This document shows, in pieces, positions 16,650 through 25,505 of a stretch of 64,000 bases of DNA. The notes under the pieces were generated by a model that saw nothing but the letters and a program-made list of their open reading frames with translations, had not been told where the DNA came from and searched no databases. Within the stretch, counting starts at the first letter, position 1. Each line of letters begins with the position of its first letter. This stretch comes from Pirellulales bacterium (GTDB taxonomy: Bacteria > Planctomycetota > Planctomycetia > Pirellulales > JAEUIK01). Made by a program: the position numbers and the translations under genes. The stretch is taken from contig JAIBBY010000011.1 in NCBI GenBank assembly GCA_019694455.1, forward strand, positions 1 through 64,000, given 5' to 3'.

Positions 16650-17366
16650 TTAGCGGCGATCGAGCAGTTCCGCCAAATGCAGCACCTCGATCTTGGCGCC
16701 TTGCCGTCGCAGCCGACCGCCAATGTTCATCAGGCAGCCCGCGTCGGTGGCCACCACCACCTCGGCCTGCGTGGCCAGCGTGCAGCGCGTCTTGTCGTCT
16801 ACCATCGCCGTGGAGATATGTGGGTAGCGCACCGCGAACGAGCCGCCAAATCCGCAGCACTGGTCCATGTGCTCCATCGGCACGTACGTGGCGCCCTCCA
16901 CATGCTCGATCAACCGAATCGCCTCGTTCACCAGCCCTAACCCTCGCAAGTGGCAGGCGTAGTGATAGGTGACGCGCCCGGCGAACCTCGCCCCCACGTC
17001 GAGCACTCCCAGTTGATTTACCAGAAAATCAGAAAACTCAAACGTTCGCGCCGCCAGCGCGTCGATCTCCGTGCGCAGCGAGGTTCCAGGCTCGAACAAG
17101 TGCGGATACTCCACCTTCACCATCGCCGCGCAGGAACCCGAAGGGGTCACCACCGGCGCTTCGTCGGCGAAGGCGCGCAGCGTATGCTCCGCCTGCTGAC
17201 GGGCAGCATCAGCAAGTCCGCTATTGTAGAGCGGTTGGCCGCAGCACGTTTGCGCGGCGGGAAACGTCACCTCATGTCCCAATCGGCGCAACAAGCGCAC
17301 AGTCGCCTGCGCCGCCGCGGGGCGCAACACATCGCTCAAACAGGTGACCATGAGCTGAACTTTCAT
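16650..17366 (-). CDS. LutA/YkgE-type Fe-S protein (238 aa)
   Basis: Two CCG-type cysteine-rich modules: QTCCGQPLYNSG near residues 39-50 with SGSCAAMV later, and YHYACHLRGLG then DQCCGFGGSFAV near 165. This is the LutA/GlcF/YkgE layout, where the cysteines bind an Fe-S cluster or mediate electron transfer in lactate or glycolate oxidation. In other bacteria the gene is followed by lutB and lutC. Neither is present here: the neighbours are der downstream and an ABC-2 permease upstream. Its role in lactate use is therefore by family only. Confidence 0.9.
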   Translation of the reverse strand: MKVQLMVTCLSDVLRPAAAQATVRLLRRLGHEVTFPAAQTCCGQPLYNSGLADAARQQAEHTLRAFADEAPVVTPSGSCAAMVKVEYPHLFEPGTSLRTEIDALAARTFEFSDFLVNQLGVLDVGARFAGRVTYHYACHLRGLGLVNEAIRLIEHVEGATYVPMEHMDQCCGFGGSFAVRYPHISTAMVDDKTRCTLATQAEVVVATDAGCLMNIGGRLRRQGAKIEVLHLAELLDRR

Positions 17367-17450
17367 CGCGGCATTGTAGTCGCGCCCCCGCGCTCCACCA
17401 ATGCGGCCGGCGATTGGTCGCGCTAGGCATCACGCGCTAGCCATCACACA

Positions 17451-19313
17451 TTACGGCTCCGCTGGCGGAGCATGAGCGGAACCCTCCGCCGGTTCGTCGT
17501 CGAGCGCGGCAATGTCGATGACTACGGCGAGCGCAGGCGACTGCTCCGAGAGTCTCGGGCGCCAGCGAGTGGTGCTATCCGTGACCCGCCCCACCAGCGC
17601 ATCGAAGCCAAGGGTTGATCTTTGCAACAATGCGAACGTGGCCACAAGGTACGCCGCATTGCCCACCAGATATGAGGACATGAAGCCAACTGACTCGATT
17701 TCGAACAAATCACTGCCGTTGTAACGGAGCAGCGACGGCAGCGTGCTCGGCAGTCCCAGCAAATACGGTCCGCACGGCGTGAATACGTGTGGCCAGACGA
17801 AATTGGCCAAGTGGCTGGGCCCCGTGCCAATAAACTGACTGAAGAAGATACCGCCGCAGCAGCAAGTGACAAAGGGGAGATAGGCGCCCCCAAGCAGCAC
17901 CAGCGTGCCGAGCGTGGCGCCGAGGGCGCGCGTCGAATTCTGACACCACAACGAAAACCATGTCCCCAGCGCTGCGGCGAACGCCACCAGCGCCGTCAAC
18001 GAGAACAGAGTTGGCGGAATGGCGATAAAGTATTCGGGCGTGAGCGCCAGCGTCATGATCCACAGCGCTGCCAAGAGAAACAACAGCGGCAACGCGACGC
18101 TCATGGCGCCGGCGCACTTGCTCAACACAATCTCGCGAGGCGTGAGGGTCGTGCTGACCAGCGTCAACCAGGTGTCGCGCTCTTTCTCGGCGGTCACGCA
18201 GGTCGCCGCCCGCGCGCCGACCCCGAGCACTGTCAGGCTGCAAGCAATCACGGCAATCGTGATCGCGTACGGCTCAAAATCTTTGGGGTCGTGGATCAGC
18301 GCTTGCAAGAATGCCCATAGGGTGAAGCCTGCAAGACTGGCAAATAACAAGAAAAACAAGAGGCGCCCTGCCCAGCCGAGTCGGTTGCCCATCCGCTCGG
18401 CGTACAGTTCCTTCCAGAGCATCGGGCTATCCCCCACCGCGCGCCGCTTAGCGCGTGCCGACGGCCCCTTAACGCCCGCCGAAGACTTGCGCAGATGCAC
18501 GCGCCGCACGGCCCACGGCGCTGCCACCAGACACACGGCCGCCAGCACCGCGTGATCGCGGAGCATCGGTCCGAGCAACTCCCAAAATCCCACTCGCCCA
18601 GTCGCACCCATCAGTTGTGCAAGCACATAGAATGGATTGGCGTTAAATACCGTTTCCGCTGTACTGGCGAGCCAATTCAAGAAATATTGCGCCCAAGCGG
18701 GATACTGCCACATCCCGCCACTGAGCATCAAATTCAAGAACGCGGGCACGAGCAGCAAAATTAACAGCGCCACATAACAGCGGACGACCGCCTGCCGCGC
18801 CTTGGGCGACCACACCGACACGGCCACCGCCAGCGCGGTGACCGCCACCAGCGTGCTGAGGGTGATCAACAGCACTGCCAACAAGCGGTCGATGCCCACC
18901 CCCCCCATCCACATCGCCAGCGAGAGAATTGGCGGCCCCACCAGCAGAAAGGCGACCGATCGCAGCAAAGCCGCCATGAACTTGCCAAACACGATCTCCC
19001 AGTTCGATAGATCGGTGGCGAACAGATACTCGATGGTGCGGCGCTCTCGTTCGCTGGCAATGGCGCCTGCCGCCAGCGCCGGCGCGATCATCACCACGCC
19101 CAACAGTTGCAAAGTGGCGAACGTGCTAAAATAGGCGCTTGCGGCCATGGCCGATTCTTGCACCGTGCCACGCCGCCGCGGGCGCCAATACTCGGAGTAC
19201 ACCATGCACAGCGCCGCCAGCAACAACAAGCCGTAGCCGATACGCAATGAAAAGTTGCGCCGCCGCCTGCTGCTAGTGATGATTTCGGCCGTGAAGACTG
19301 GCCCAAAGATCAT
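17451..19313 (-). CDS. ABC-2 type permease, two permease units in one chain (620 aa)
   Basis: The N-terminal half begins with MIFGPVFTAEIITSSRRRR and a first membrane block from about residue 25 to 300, including ERERRTIEYLFATDLSNWE, the cytoplasmic coupling phrase of ABC-2 permeases. After a basic linker (about 315-330) the pattern repeats: MLWKELYAERMGNRLGW, then TAEKERDTWLTLVSTTLTPR and a second membrane block to about 580. The ATP-binding subunit is not adjacent. The start at 19313 is preferred because the upstream 40 residues in frame have no membrane or family character. It probably exports a polysaccharide, lipid or drug-like compound; the cargo is unknown. Confidence 0.85.
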   Translation of the reverse strand: MIFGPVFTAEIITSSRRRRNFSLRIGYGLLLLAALCMVYSEYWRPRRRGTVQESAMAASAYFSTFATLQLLGVVMIAPALAAGAIASERERRTIEYLFATDLSNWEIVFGKFMAALLRSVAFLLVGPPILSLAMWMGGVGIDRLLAVLLITLSTLVAVTALAVAVSVWSPKARQAVVRCYVALLILLLVPAFLNLMLSGGMWQYPAWAQYFLNWLASTAETVFNANPFYVLAQLMGATGRVGFWELLGPMLRDHAVLAAVCLVAAPWAVRRVHLRKSSAGVKGPSARAKRRAVGDSPMLWKELYAERMGNRLGWAGRLLFFLLFASLAGFTLWAFLQALIHDPKDFEPYAITIAVIACSLTVLGVGARAATCVTAEKERDTWLTLVSTTLTPREIVLSKCAGAMSVALPLLFLLAALWIMTLALTPEYFIAIPPTLFSLTALVAFAAALGTWFSLWCQNSTRALGATLGTLVLLGGAYLPFVTCCCGGIFFSQFIGTGPSHLANFVWPHVFTPCGPYLLGLPSTLPSLLRYNGSDLFEIESVGFMSSYLVGNAAYLVATFALLQRSTLGFDALVGRVTDSTTRWRPRLSEQSPALAVVIDIAALDDEPAEGSAHAPPAEP

Positions 19314-19429
19314 ATTGCTTGCTGGCCGAGAGCCTCGGGTACGCGTCAAGGAGCACCAGAATAGCGAAGCCGCGCAGCAAGAAACAGCGTTATTAGCGGC
19401 AAGGTTAGCCCGCAAATCTTGGTGGCCTG

Positions 19430-19720
19430 TCAAGCCGTACGCGCTACTCGACTCACGGCGGGCGCCACATGCACCATCGTCACACTGCGGTCAGGTCGCG
19501 TATGGACCGTCAATCGCTCGCCGGCGCCAACGAGAAAGCTGGAAATCACGCTCATCGAGTTCGCCAGCGCGTGCTCATTGAGTCGCCGTTCCTCGGCGGT
19601 CGAGTCTCCCCAATCACCCGCCCGGTGCCGTTGCAGCAGGTCGTTGATCGTCAGTCCCGACGCTTCGAGCAGTTCCTCTGCGCGCCGCGTGACAACGATT
19701 TGGCCCAAGGGAAAATTCAT
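19430..19720 (-). CDS. Small conserved hypothetical protein (96 aa)
   Basis: Recognised by pattern: NFPLGQIVVTRRAEELLEAS at the N-terminus, then LLQRHRAGDWGDSTAEERR and NEHALANSMSVISSF, then RLTVHTRPDRSVTMV. Many bacteria encode a roughly 90-residue protein with the same G-D-W-G-D core and the N..AL and T..DRS.T phrases. Databases sometimes label it as a restriction-subunit-like hypothetical, but no biochemical role is known to me. It precedes the double permease on the same strand with 116 bases between, so co-transcription is possible. Confidence 0.75.
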   Translation of the reverse strand: MNFPLGQIVVTRRAEELLEASGLTINDLLQRHRAGDWGDSTAEERRLNEHALANSMSVISSFLVGAGERLTVHTRPDRSVTMVHVAPAVSRVARTA

Positions 19721-19911
19721 TCGCTAGGGTCCCCAGTGGCGCCGATCTCGGCCCTGAAAGCCGGCGCTCGTTTCCGGATTCTCATAAGATTGGCCAAGAT
19801 TTGCAAGAATTTTTGCGGTAACTTCTGCATCCAGCTGGCATGGCGCGCAGCGCACCGTACATACCCGTCGTATTCCCGGGTCGTTTCAATCTCCCTAGAA
19901 ATTCGTGTCGC

Positions 19912-21255
19912 ATGCGCGAAAATTGGAACCTTGCTCAGGCCGCCAGCGCGCTGCGCGCAGGGCGATTGACCGCCAGCGACTTGCTGGAACAGTGCTTGGC
20001 GCGCATCGATCAATGGGAAGAGCAAGTGCGAGCTTGGGTCCTGGTCGCACGCGACGACGCGCGCCGACAAGCTCGCGAAGCCGATCTGGCCGCGGCCCAG
20101 GGGCGCTGGCTCGGGCCGCTGCACGGCATACCGATTGGCATCAAGGATTTGATCGATGTCGAGGGCTGGCCCACCCGGGCCGGTTCGCTCTTGACCACCG
20201 ATCGCCCGGCCGCGGCCGACGCGCTGCTAGTGGCGCGGTTGCGCGCGGCCGGCGCCATTCTCGTCGGTAAGACCGTCACCACCGAATTTGCGTCGTTCGA
20301 CCCACCGCCGACCCGCAATCCTTGGAATCTTGAATGTACCCCCGGCGGATCATCCAGCGGCTCGGCGGCGGCCGTGGCGCTCGGCATGTGCCTGGCGGCA
20401 ATCGGTTCGCAGACCGGCGGCTCGATCACTCGCCCCGCCAGCTACTGCGGCATCGCGGGCTGCAAACCAACCTTTCAGCTAATTAGCGATGCTGGCGTCG
20501 TACCGCTCACCTATCACCTCGATCATCCCGGCCCGCTGGCGCGCCGTGTCGAAGACCTGGCAATCTTGCTGCAAGTGCTGGCCGATCCATCCGCCGTCAA
20601 TAACTTAGCTCCAATGCAAGCGCCTGCCTATGCGTCGCTGTTGAATGCCGGCTATCCGCCGCGACTAGGGACCGTCGCGGATTTCTTCCACGAGCGGTCT
20701 TCCCCCGCGGTACGACAGGCTACCGCGACCGCGATACAGCGACTCGCCGCGGCGGGAGCCACCATCCAACCGTTGCCGCTGCCAGCCGGCTTCGACGAAG
20801 TCCACACCATGCACCGCCGCATCATGGCGGTGGAGGCCGCGCACCTCCATCGCGATCTGTTCGCCAAGCGACGCGAACAGTATGGCGCGCAGATCACCAC
20901 GCTGCTGGATGAAGGTCTGGCGATCGAAACCGGCGAATATGTCGCGGCGATCGAACATCAAAAGCGCTTCTGCCACGCCGTCCACGATTCATTGCAGGAG
21001 GTCGATGCGATCCTGCTGCCGGCCACCTGCGACACCGCGCCGCGCGACTTGTCCACAACCGGCGACCCGGTGTTCAACTCGCCGTGGAGCTACGCCGGCG
21101 TTCCGGCTGTATCTATTCCCTGCTCACTGGCCGATAACGGCCTGCCGGTCGCGGTGCAATTGATTGGTCCCAACTTGGGCGAAGCGCAAACCCTCGCCGT
21201 CGCGGCGTGGTGCGAAAGCGTGTTCGACTTTAGCGCCTCGCCTTCGCTCGCATGA
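19912..21255 (+). CDS. Amidase signature family enzyme (447 aa)
   Basis: Has the amidase catalytic elements: GIPIGIKDL with the base Lys78, CTPGGSSSGSAAAVA near residues 142-155 holding the cis-Ser, and GSQTGGSITRPASYCG near 166-180 with nucleophile Ser171. The family hydrolyses amide bonds in the cytoplasm (or acts in tRNA-dependent amidation as GatA). The sequence after residue 200 departs from GatA, and no gatB or gatC is nearby, so a stand-alone amidase is more likely. The ATG at 19912 gives the usual short N-terminus; an ATG-led extension from 19840 is possible. It converges on the next gene with 9 bases between stops. Confidence 0.88.
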   Translation: MRENWNLAQAASALRAGRLTASDLLEQCLARIDQWEEQVRAWVLVARDDARRQAREADLAAAQGRWLGPLHGIPIGIKDLIDVEGWPTRAGSLLTTDRPAAADALLVARLRAAGAILVGKTVTTEFASFDPPPTRNPWNLECTPGGSSSGSAAAVALGMCLAAIGSQTGGSITRPASYCGIAGCKPTFQLISDAGVVPLTYHLDHPGPLARRVEDLAILLQVLADPSAVNNLAPMQAPAYASLLNAGYPPRLGTVADFFHERSSPAVRQATATAIQRLAAAGATIQPLPLPAGFDEVHTMHRRIMAVEAAHLHRDLFAKRREQYGAQITTLLDEGLAIETGEYVAAIEHQKRFCHAVHDSLQEVDAILLPATCDTAPRDLSTTGDPVFNSPWSYAGVPAVSIPCSLADNGLPVAVQLIGPNLGEAQTLAVAAWCESVFDFSASPSLA

Positions 21256-21264
21256 CTGGCGAGC

Positions 21265-21900
21265 CTAGGACTCGCTGGGGCGCTCGATCACCAGCGCCAC
21301 CTGAAAGCGACCGTGCGGATCGGTCGATTTGATCGTGCTGATCGAATGGATCCGCAGTTCGCTGACCACCTCACGATCCTCCTTCACCTGATACAGGTGC
21401 AAATGCGGATCGGGCGTCGCTGTGCGTACGAACCCAAACTGCGACGAAAGCAATGCCACCAACATGCGCGTGTCGCCGGTTGTCCCTTTGAAGGCGATGC
21501 GCTGCACGCGCTGGTCCGGGTTGAAGTAATACGTCAACGAGCCCGCCAGATCGCTCTCCTTGGTGCCAGTGACCAGCGCCACGCGATAACCTTGCAGGTC
21601 AAGCGTGGCCAATCGAGTCGTCACGCGCGGCCAGCGGGCAAGCACCCAGCCAGTCGTAACATCAAAGCGAAAGACCTCACCCAGATGGGTCACTGGTTGC
21701 CCCTCCGGGCGGGTGACCGGATGGCTGGCGTTCGGCGCCGAACCAGCGGCGGAGAGTCCGGCTGCCGCGGCGGTGCTCGTTGCCGCCGGCTTTTCCACGG
21801 CCGAATTGGCCCACTTGCGCAAGCCGCTGTCGGGGCTAGTCACATAGGGCAGGCCGATCGCCGCCGCGAGCCCCAAGCCCAATAATCCTGGTCGACCCAT
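21265..21900 (-). CDS. Membrane-anchored hypothetical protein (211 aa)
   Basis: Begins GRPGLLGLGLAAAIGLPYVT, a single N-terminal hydrophobic segment that may be an anchor or signal. An Ala/Ser-rich linker to about residue 65 is followed by a compact domain with FRFDVTTGWVLARWPRVTTR, SLTYYFNPDQRVQRIAFKG and a beta-rich end. This resembles an uncharacterised planctomycete family (possibly DUF6690, not verified). The start at 21900 is preferred over one 12 codons upstream because the hydrophobic segment is then terminal. It is convergent with the amidase. Function unknown. Confidence 0.7.
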   Translation of the reverse strand: MGRPGLLGLGLAAAIGLPYVTSPDSGLRKWANSAVEKPAATSTAAAAGLSAAGSAPNASHPVTRPEGQPVTHLGEVFRFDVTTGWVLARWPRVTTRLATLDLQGYRVALVTGTKESDLAGSLTYYFNPDQRVQRIAFKGTTGDTRMLVALLSSQFGFVRTATPDPHLHLYQVKEDREVVSELRIHSISTIKSTDPHGRFQVALVIERPSES

Positions 21901-22054
21901 TCCGATCTCGCTCCGCGCGGACGCGATGAATAGCACGGCCCGTCATCGAACAGTATCGGCGCGCGGAGACTTGTCAGATTGATCGTCCGTCGCCCCGACG
22001 GCGCAGTCTTCGCGCTCGTCACAACCAATCCACAGAGATGCGGAGAAAACGTCG

Positions 22055-22552
22055 CTATCGCAAGAAACGAACCAGCGACTTCAACCGGGCAGAAAGTCGA
22101 GCGGCAAGCGGCGCCCGTGGTTCTCCCCGTCCACACTCCACGCGGCGCACCGGCGGTTGCAAGGTGGAAGCGGCCAACAGATCGGGTGTGGCGCCTAAAA
22201 TACCGGCGGCATATTCATGGTCGTCGAGGTACAAATGACGCTCATGAGCCAGATCGATCCCCCACGACTGGAGCATATGCTCCGCCTTTTCCAGTGGGTA
22301 AAGCCGTGCCAAGCGTCGCAGATAAATGCGAAAGTCGTCATCGGCCAATGCGGCGTCAAAGCTAGCCCAATGCCCCACCAGATGTGCCGGATTGTGCGTG
22401 AGAATGAGCTGTCGGCAGTATTGGGCGATTTGATCCAGATTGCGGCCCAGCGCGATCACGCCCGCCAATACCAGTAGTTTGTCACGAACCAGCGGTCGCC
22501 GGCGGCGATGGCTCGCCTGCGCCAAGTGCAGATAGATGGCCAATTCGTTCAT
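22055..22552 (-). CDS. Hypothetical protein (165 aa)
   Basis: Not recognised. A largely helical, soluble protein: ELAIYLHLAQASHRRRRPLV, then LVLAGVIALGRNLDQIAQYC and LVGHWASFDAALADDDFRIY, with YLDDHEYAAGILGATPDLLA near residue 120. The C-terminal 35 residues are basic and Ala-rich. The ATG at 22552 starts at the beginning of the helical part; the frame is open to 22615, which would place it against the divergent methyltransferase start. It may be divergently expressed with that gene. Confidence 0.65.
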   Translation of the reverse strand: MNELAIYLHLAQASHRRRRPLVRDKLLVLAGVIALGRNLDQIAQYCRQLILTHNPAHLVGHWASFDAALADDDFRIYLRRLARLYPLEKAEHMLQSWGIDLAHERHLYLDDHEYAAGILGATPDLLAASTLQPPVRRVECGRGEPRAPLAARLSARLKSLVRFLR

Positions 22553-22608
22553 GAATGCCGTCGGCAGTCGACCTGGGGTGTTGAGACAACCACGCCTGTA
22601 CTTCATCA

Positions 22609-23892
22609 TTGGCATTCACTGGCCAAGTTCAAGTGAATTTTCGCCCAGCCATCCGCTTTCTCCACGACACGCTCTTGACCGCTCGCGCACCAATCGCAGA
22701 TATCGACGACATTCAGTGGCTGATTTCGCCAGAGGTGGGGGAGTTGCTCGCGCAACTGGCCACTTCGCCTGATGGCGAATTGGCGCAGTCGCGCCGATTG
22801 CGTGCGACACTTGGGCCCGCGCGTGCTCGCCTGGCGCTTGCGCAAGTCGATCTCCGCCACCGCGCGAGAGACAAATTCCCCCTTGCTGCGCAAATGTACT
22901 TCACTCGCATCGCTTTGGAACAAGCGACCGACCACGCCATCGCGGCCTATAAGGCCGGGCGTTTTCCCAACGATCAACCAATCGTCGACCTGTGCTGCGG
23001 CGTGGGTGGCGATCTGCTGGCACTAGCGGCGCGCGGCCCCACGGTCGGCGTCGACAGCGACGCGGCCGTGCGTCTCTTGTCGCAAGAGAATTTGCGGGTC
23101 GCTGGTCACGAGGGACGCGGCGAGTCGATCCTTGCCGATGTGACCACGCGCGATTGGCGAGAATTCGCCGCCTGGCATATCGATCCTGATCGCCGTGCCG
23201 CCAGCGGTCGCCGCACCACCCAAGTCGATCAGTTTCAGCCCAATGCCGAATGGATGGACCGGCTCTTGGAGGAACAACCCGCCGGCGCCATCAAACTGGC
23301 CCCGGCCAGCCAGCCGCCGACACATTGGCAGTCAGCGGCCGAGTTGGAATGGATCAGCCGCGGCGGCGAATGTCGCCAATTGGTGGCCTGGTTCGGCTCG
23401 CTTGCGAGAGACTCCGGCTCACGCCGGGCGACCCAGGTCTCCATTTCTGGGGAAGCGACTGCCTCGCTATCTGGCGCCCCACGCGAGATTTGCTCGGTCG
23501 CCAGCCATTTGAGTGGCTATCTGCATGAACCCGACGCTGCGGTGATCGCCAGCCAACTCGTGGGAGCGCTGGCCAACCAGCACCAGCTTGCCGCGATCGC
23601 CCCTGGCGCCATCTATCTGACCAGCGACTCGCCCCTCGCTGGCGCCCTGTGCGCCAGTTTCCAAATCATCGCCGACGTCCCGTTTCGCGAGCGTGCCGTC
23701 ATCGAACTGGTTCGTGCCCAACACTGGAGCGAAATCGAAATCAAACAGCGCGGAGTGGAAATCCATCCCGAAAAACTGCGCCGGCGATTGCCGTTGCAAG
23801 GCGACGGACGTGGCACGTTGTTCGTCACGCGCAAGGGGCAGCAGGTCGTCGCCATCCTCGCGCGCCGCGTGCCGTCGAGCGAGACTCTTTGA
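22609..23892 (+). CDS. Class I SAM methyltransferase with THUMP-like C-terminal domain (427 aa)
   Basis: A helical N-terminal part with KFPLAAQMYFTRIALEQATD near residue 90-108 leads into the SAM-binding motif IVDLCCGVGGDLLALAAR near 125 and GVDSDAAVRLLSQENLRV. The C-terminal third (about 330-420, with EIKQRGVEIHPEKLRRRLPL and GTLFVTRKGQQVVAILARRV) matches the THUMP-like domain found fused to this methyltransferase type. Substrate is unproved in the family; RNA is suspected. The start is unclear: TTG at 22609 or GTG at 22633. Neither has a clear Shine-Dalgarno, and the first ATG (YFTRIA region) is too late. Confidence 0.85.
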   Translation: MAFTGQVQVNFRPAIRFLHDTLLTARAPIADIDDIQWLISPEVGELLAQLATSPDGELAQSRRLRATLGPARARLALAQVDLRHRARDKFPLAAQMYFTRIALEQATDHAIAAYKAGRFPNDQPIVDLCCGVGGDLLALAARGPTVGVDSDAAVRLLSQENLRVAGHEGRGESILADVTTRDWREFAAWHIDPDRRAASGRRTTQVDQFQPNAEWMDRLLEEQPAGAIKLAPASQPPTHWQSAAELEWISRGGECRQLVAWFGSLARDSGSRRATQVSISGEATASLSGAPREICSVASHLSGYLHEPDAAVIASQLVGALANQHQLAAIAPGAIYLTSDSPLAGALCASFQIIADVPFRERAVIELVRAQHWSEIEIKQRGVEIHPEKLRRRLPLQGDGRGTLFVTRKGQQVVAILARRVPSSETL

Positions 23893-23991
23893 ACATCCGC
23901 GCCGTCGACCAGGGTTACCGTATTGACTTGGCGGCCAAAGCCACCGATCCGACTTTCACGGTGATCCGGGAATTTCGGGCCTCGTTGCGCT

Positions 23992-24798
23992 TCACTCCTT
24001 AGTCGGGGCCTCAATATTCTTCCAGCGCACCAAGTCGCTACCGATCGCGCCGGCCAGCGCCTCGTCGTTGGGATAGGTGATGAGCACGGTGCGACGCCGG
24101 CCATAGAATAGGAAAAACGCGCCGGCGGCCACGGCCGCGGCGTGCCCCTCGTGGATCGCCGCGGCAAAGTGCTGAACCTTTCCCGCCCCGCCCAGCGCGA
24201 TGAGCGGAATCTTCACTGCGTCGGCCACCCGTCGTATTAACTCAATGTCGTAGCCGCTCATCGTGCCGTCGCGATCAATGGAATTGAGCAATATCTCGCC
24301 CGCTCCCAACTCCTCGAACTCCAGCGCCAAGTCGAGTGGATCGCGTCCCGTGCCGCGCGTTCCTCCATGCGTAAAGGCTTCGTACTGTCCATCCGCGCGC
24401 CGGCGGGCGTCGATCGAAGCGACCATACATTGCCGACCGAAGCGCTCGGCGCCCTCGCGAAAAATCTCGGGCCGCTCCACGCCATAGGTGTTGATGGCAA
24501 TCCGGTCGGCGCCCGCTTGCAACAGTTTCCAAGCCTCGTCGCACGAGCGCACTCCTCCCCCCACGGTCAGCGGCATGCAGGTCTCTTCGGCGATTTGCGC
24601 GATGATCTCGCGGATCGGTCCACGTCCCTGTCCAGTGGCCTGGATGTCGAGCAAGATCAACTCGTCCACATGGTGCGCGTTGAAGACGCGAGCGGCATTG
24701 ATTGGGCTGCCGACGTAGACATGATCTTTGAACTGGATGCTCTTTTCGATGCCCCACTCGCGGAGGAGCAAACAAGGAATGACGCGCGTCTTGAGCAT
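23992..24798 (-). CDS. HisF-like ammonia-channelling barrel, WbuZ type (268 aa)
   Basis: A (beta/alpha)8 barrel clearly homologous to HisF: TRVIPCLLL, LTVGGGVRS near 77, AINTYGVERPEIF near 101, MVASIDARR near 125 and ALGGAGKVQH near 201. The cyclase Asp11 of HisF is Leu11 (PCLLL rather than PCLDV), while Asp130 is kept. The insert EWGIEKSIQFKDHVYVGSPI is the form seen in WbuZ/HisF2 proteins of LPS loci, where the HisH-HisF pair feeds ammonia to an N-acetyl-sugar amidotransferase (PseA/WbpG/WbuX). Start ATG at 24798 lies 2 bases after the HisH stop. No amidotransferase partner or other his gene is in the window. Confidence 0.87.
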   Translation of the reverse strand: MLKTRVIPCLLLREWGIEKSIQFKDHVYVGSPINAARVFNAHHVDELILLDIQATGQGRGPIREIIAQIAEETCMPLTVGGGVRSCDEAWKLLQAGADRIAINTYGVERPEIFREGAERFGRQCMVASIDARRRADGQYEAFTHGGTRGTGRDPLDLALEFEELGAGEILLNSIDRDGTMSGYDIELIRRVADAVKIPLIALGGAGKVQHFAAAIHEGHAAAVAAGAFFLFYGRRRTVLITYPNDEALAGAIGSDLVRWKNIEAPTKE

Positions 24799-24800
24799 GC

Positions 24801-25418
24801 CTACTCGCGATAGTCGAGAAAATTGCGGATCAATTGCGCGCCCAATTCGTGGCTTTTTTCCGGATGAAACTGAAAGCCAAACACATGCTCGCGCTGCACC
24901 GCCGATGTGAACTCTCCGCCAAAATTGGTGGTAGCCAACACATCGGCGGGATCTTCGCATACCACATGATAAGAATGCGCAAAGTAAAAACACGCTCCAC
25001 TCGGCACTTGTCGCACAATGGCGTGCGGCCGCGCCAGTCGCACTTCGTTCCAGCCCATGTGCGGCACCTTGAGCGCGCTGTCGGCGGGCGGCGCGAAACG
25101 GCGCGTCTCCGCGTCGATCCAACCAAAACCCGGCGCGTCCCCCTCTTCGCTGCGGCGCGAAAACATCTGCATTCCCAGGCAAATGCCGAGAATCGGGGTC
25201 CGCTGTTGGACCACTTTACGCTCGAGCGCTTCAGCCACCCTCGTTTCGCGCAGGCGGTTCATCCCATCCGCCAGCGAGCCAACGCCCGGCAAGACGATCC
25301 GTTCTGCGGCTAGCACGTCGGCCGGCTGGCAAGACACGGTGATCTCGGCGCCCAGCCGGCGAAACGCGGTGGCCACCGACAGCAAATTGCCCGATCCGTA
25401 ATCGATGATGGTGATCAC
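24801..25418 (-). CDS. HisH-like glutamine amidotransferase, WbuY type (205 aa)
   Basis: A class I glutamine amidotransferase of the HisH family: IIDYGSGNLLSV at the N-terminus, oxyanion loop VLPGVGSLADGM near 42-53, nucleophile C80 in LGICLGMQMFSRRSEEG, and H185/E187 in FQFHPEKSH. It releases ammonia from glutamine for the barrel partner encoded 2 bases downstream. The start is a GTG at 25418, the only one placing IIDYG at the N-terminus; an upstream TTG in frame adds 23 unrelated residues. Its partner lacks the cyclase Asp, so a role in sugar amidation is more likely than one in histidine synthesis. Confidence 0.88.
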   Translation of the reverse strand: MITIIDYGSGNLLSVATAFRRLGAEITVSCQPADVLAAERIVLPGVGSLADGMNRLRETRVAEALERKVVQQRTPILGICLGMQMFSRRSEEGDAPGFGWIDAETRRFAPPADSALKVPHMGWNEVRLARPHAIVRQVPSGACFYFAHSYHVVCEDPADVLATTNFGGEFTSAVQREHVFGFQFHPEKSHELGAQLIRNFLDYRE

Positions 25419-25505
25419 AAAACGCCCTGGTTTCGCGCGCGACAGGTAGGCGGGCCCACTATACGCCGCGCGGCAAACCAGCGTCAAACCAGCAGCCTGC
25501 TCGTA

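Noticed and set aside
15396-16940. 514-codon open frame on the + strand
   Set aside because: Antisense to der and the LutA-type gene; both of those have clear motifs along their length, and the antisense product has none.
23992-25418. Histidine biosynthesis genes hisH and hisF
   Set aside because: The barrel protein lacks HisF Asp11 and has the WbuZ-type insert; no other his genes are nearby, so a sugar-amidation role is preferred.
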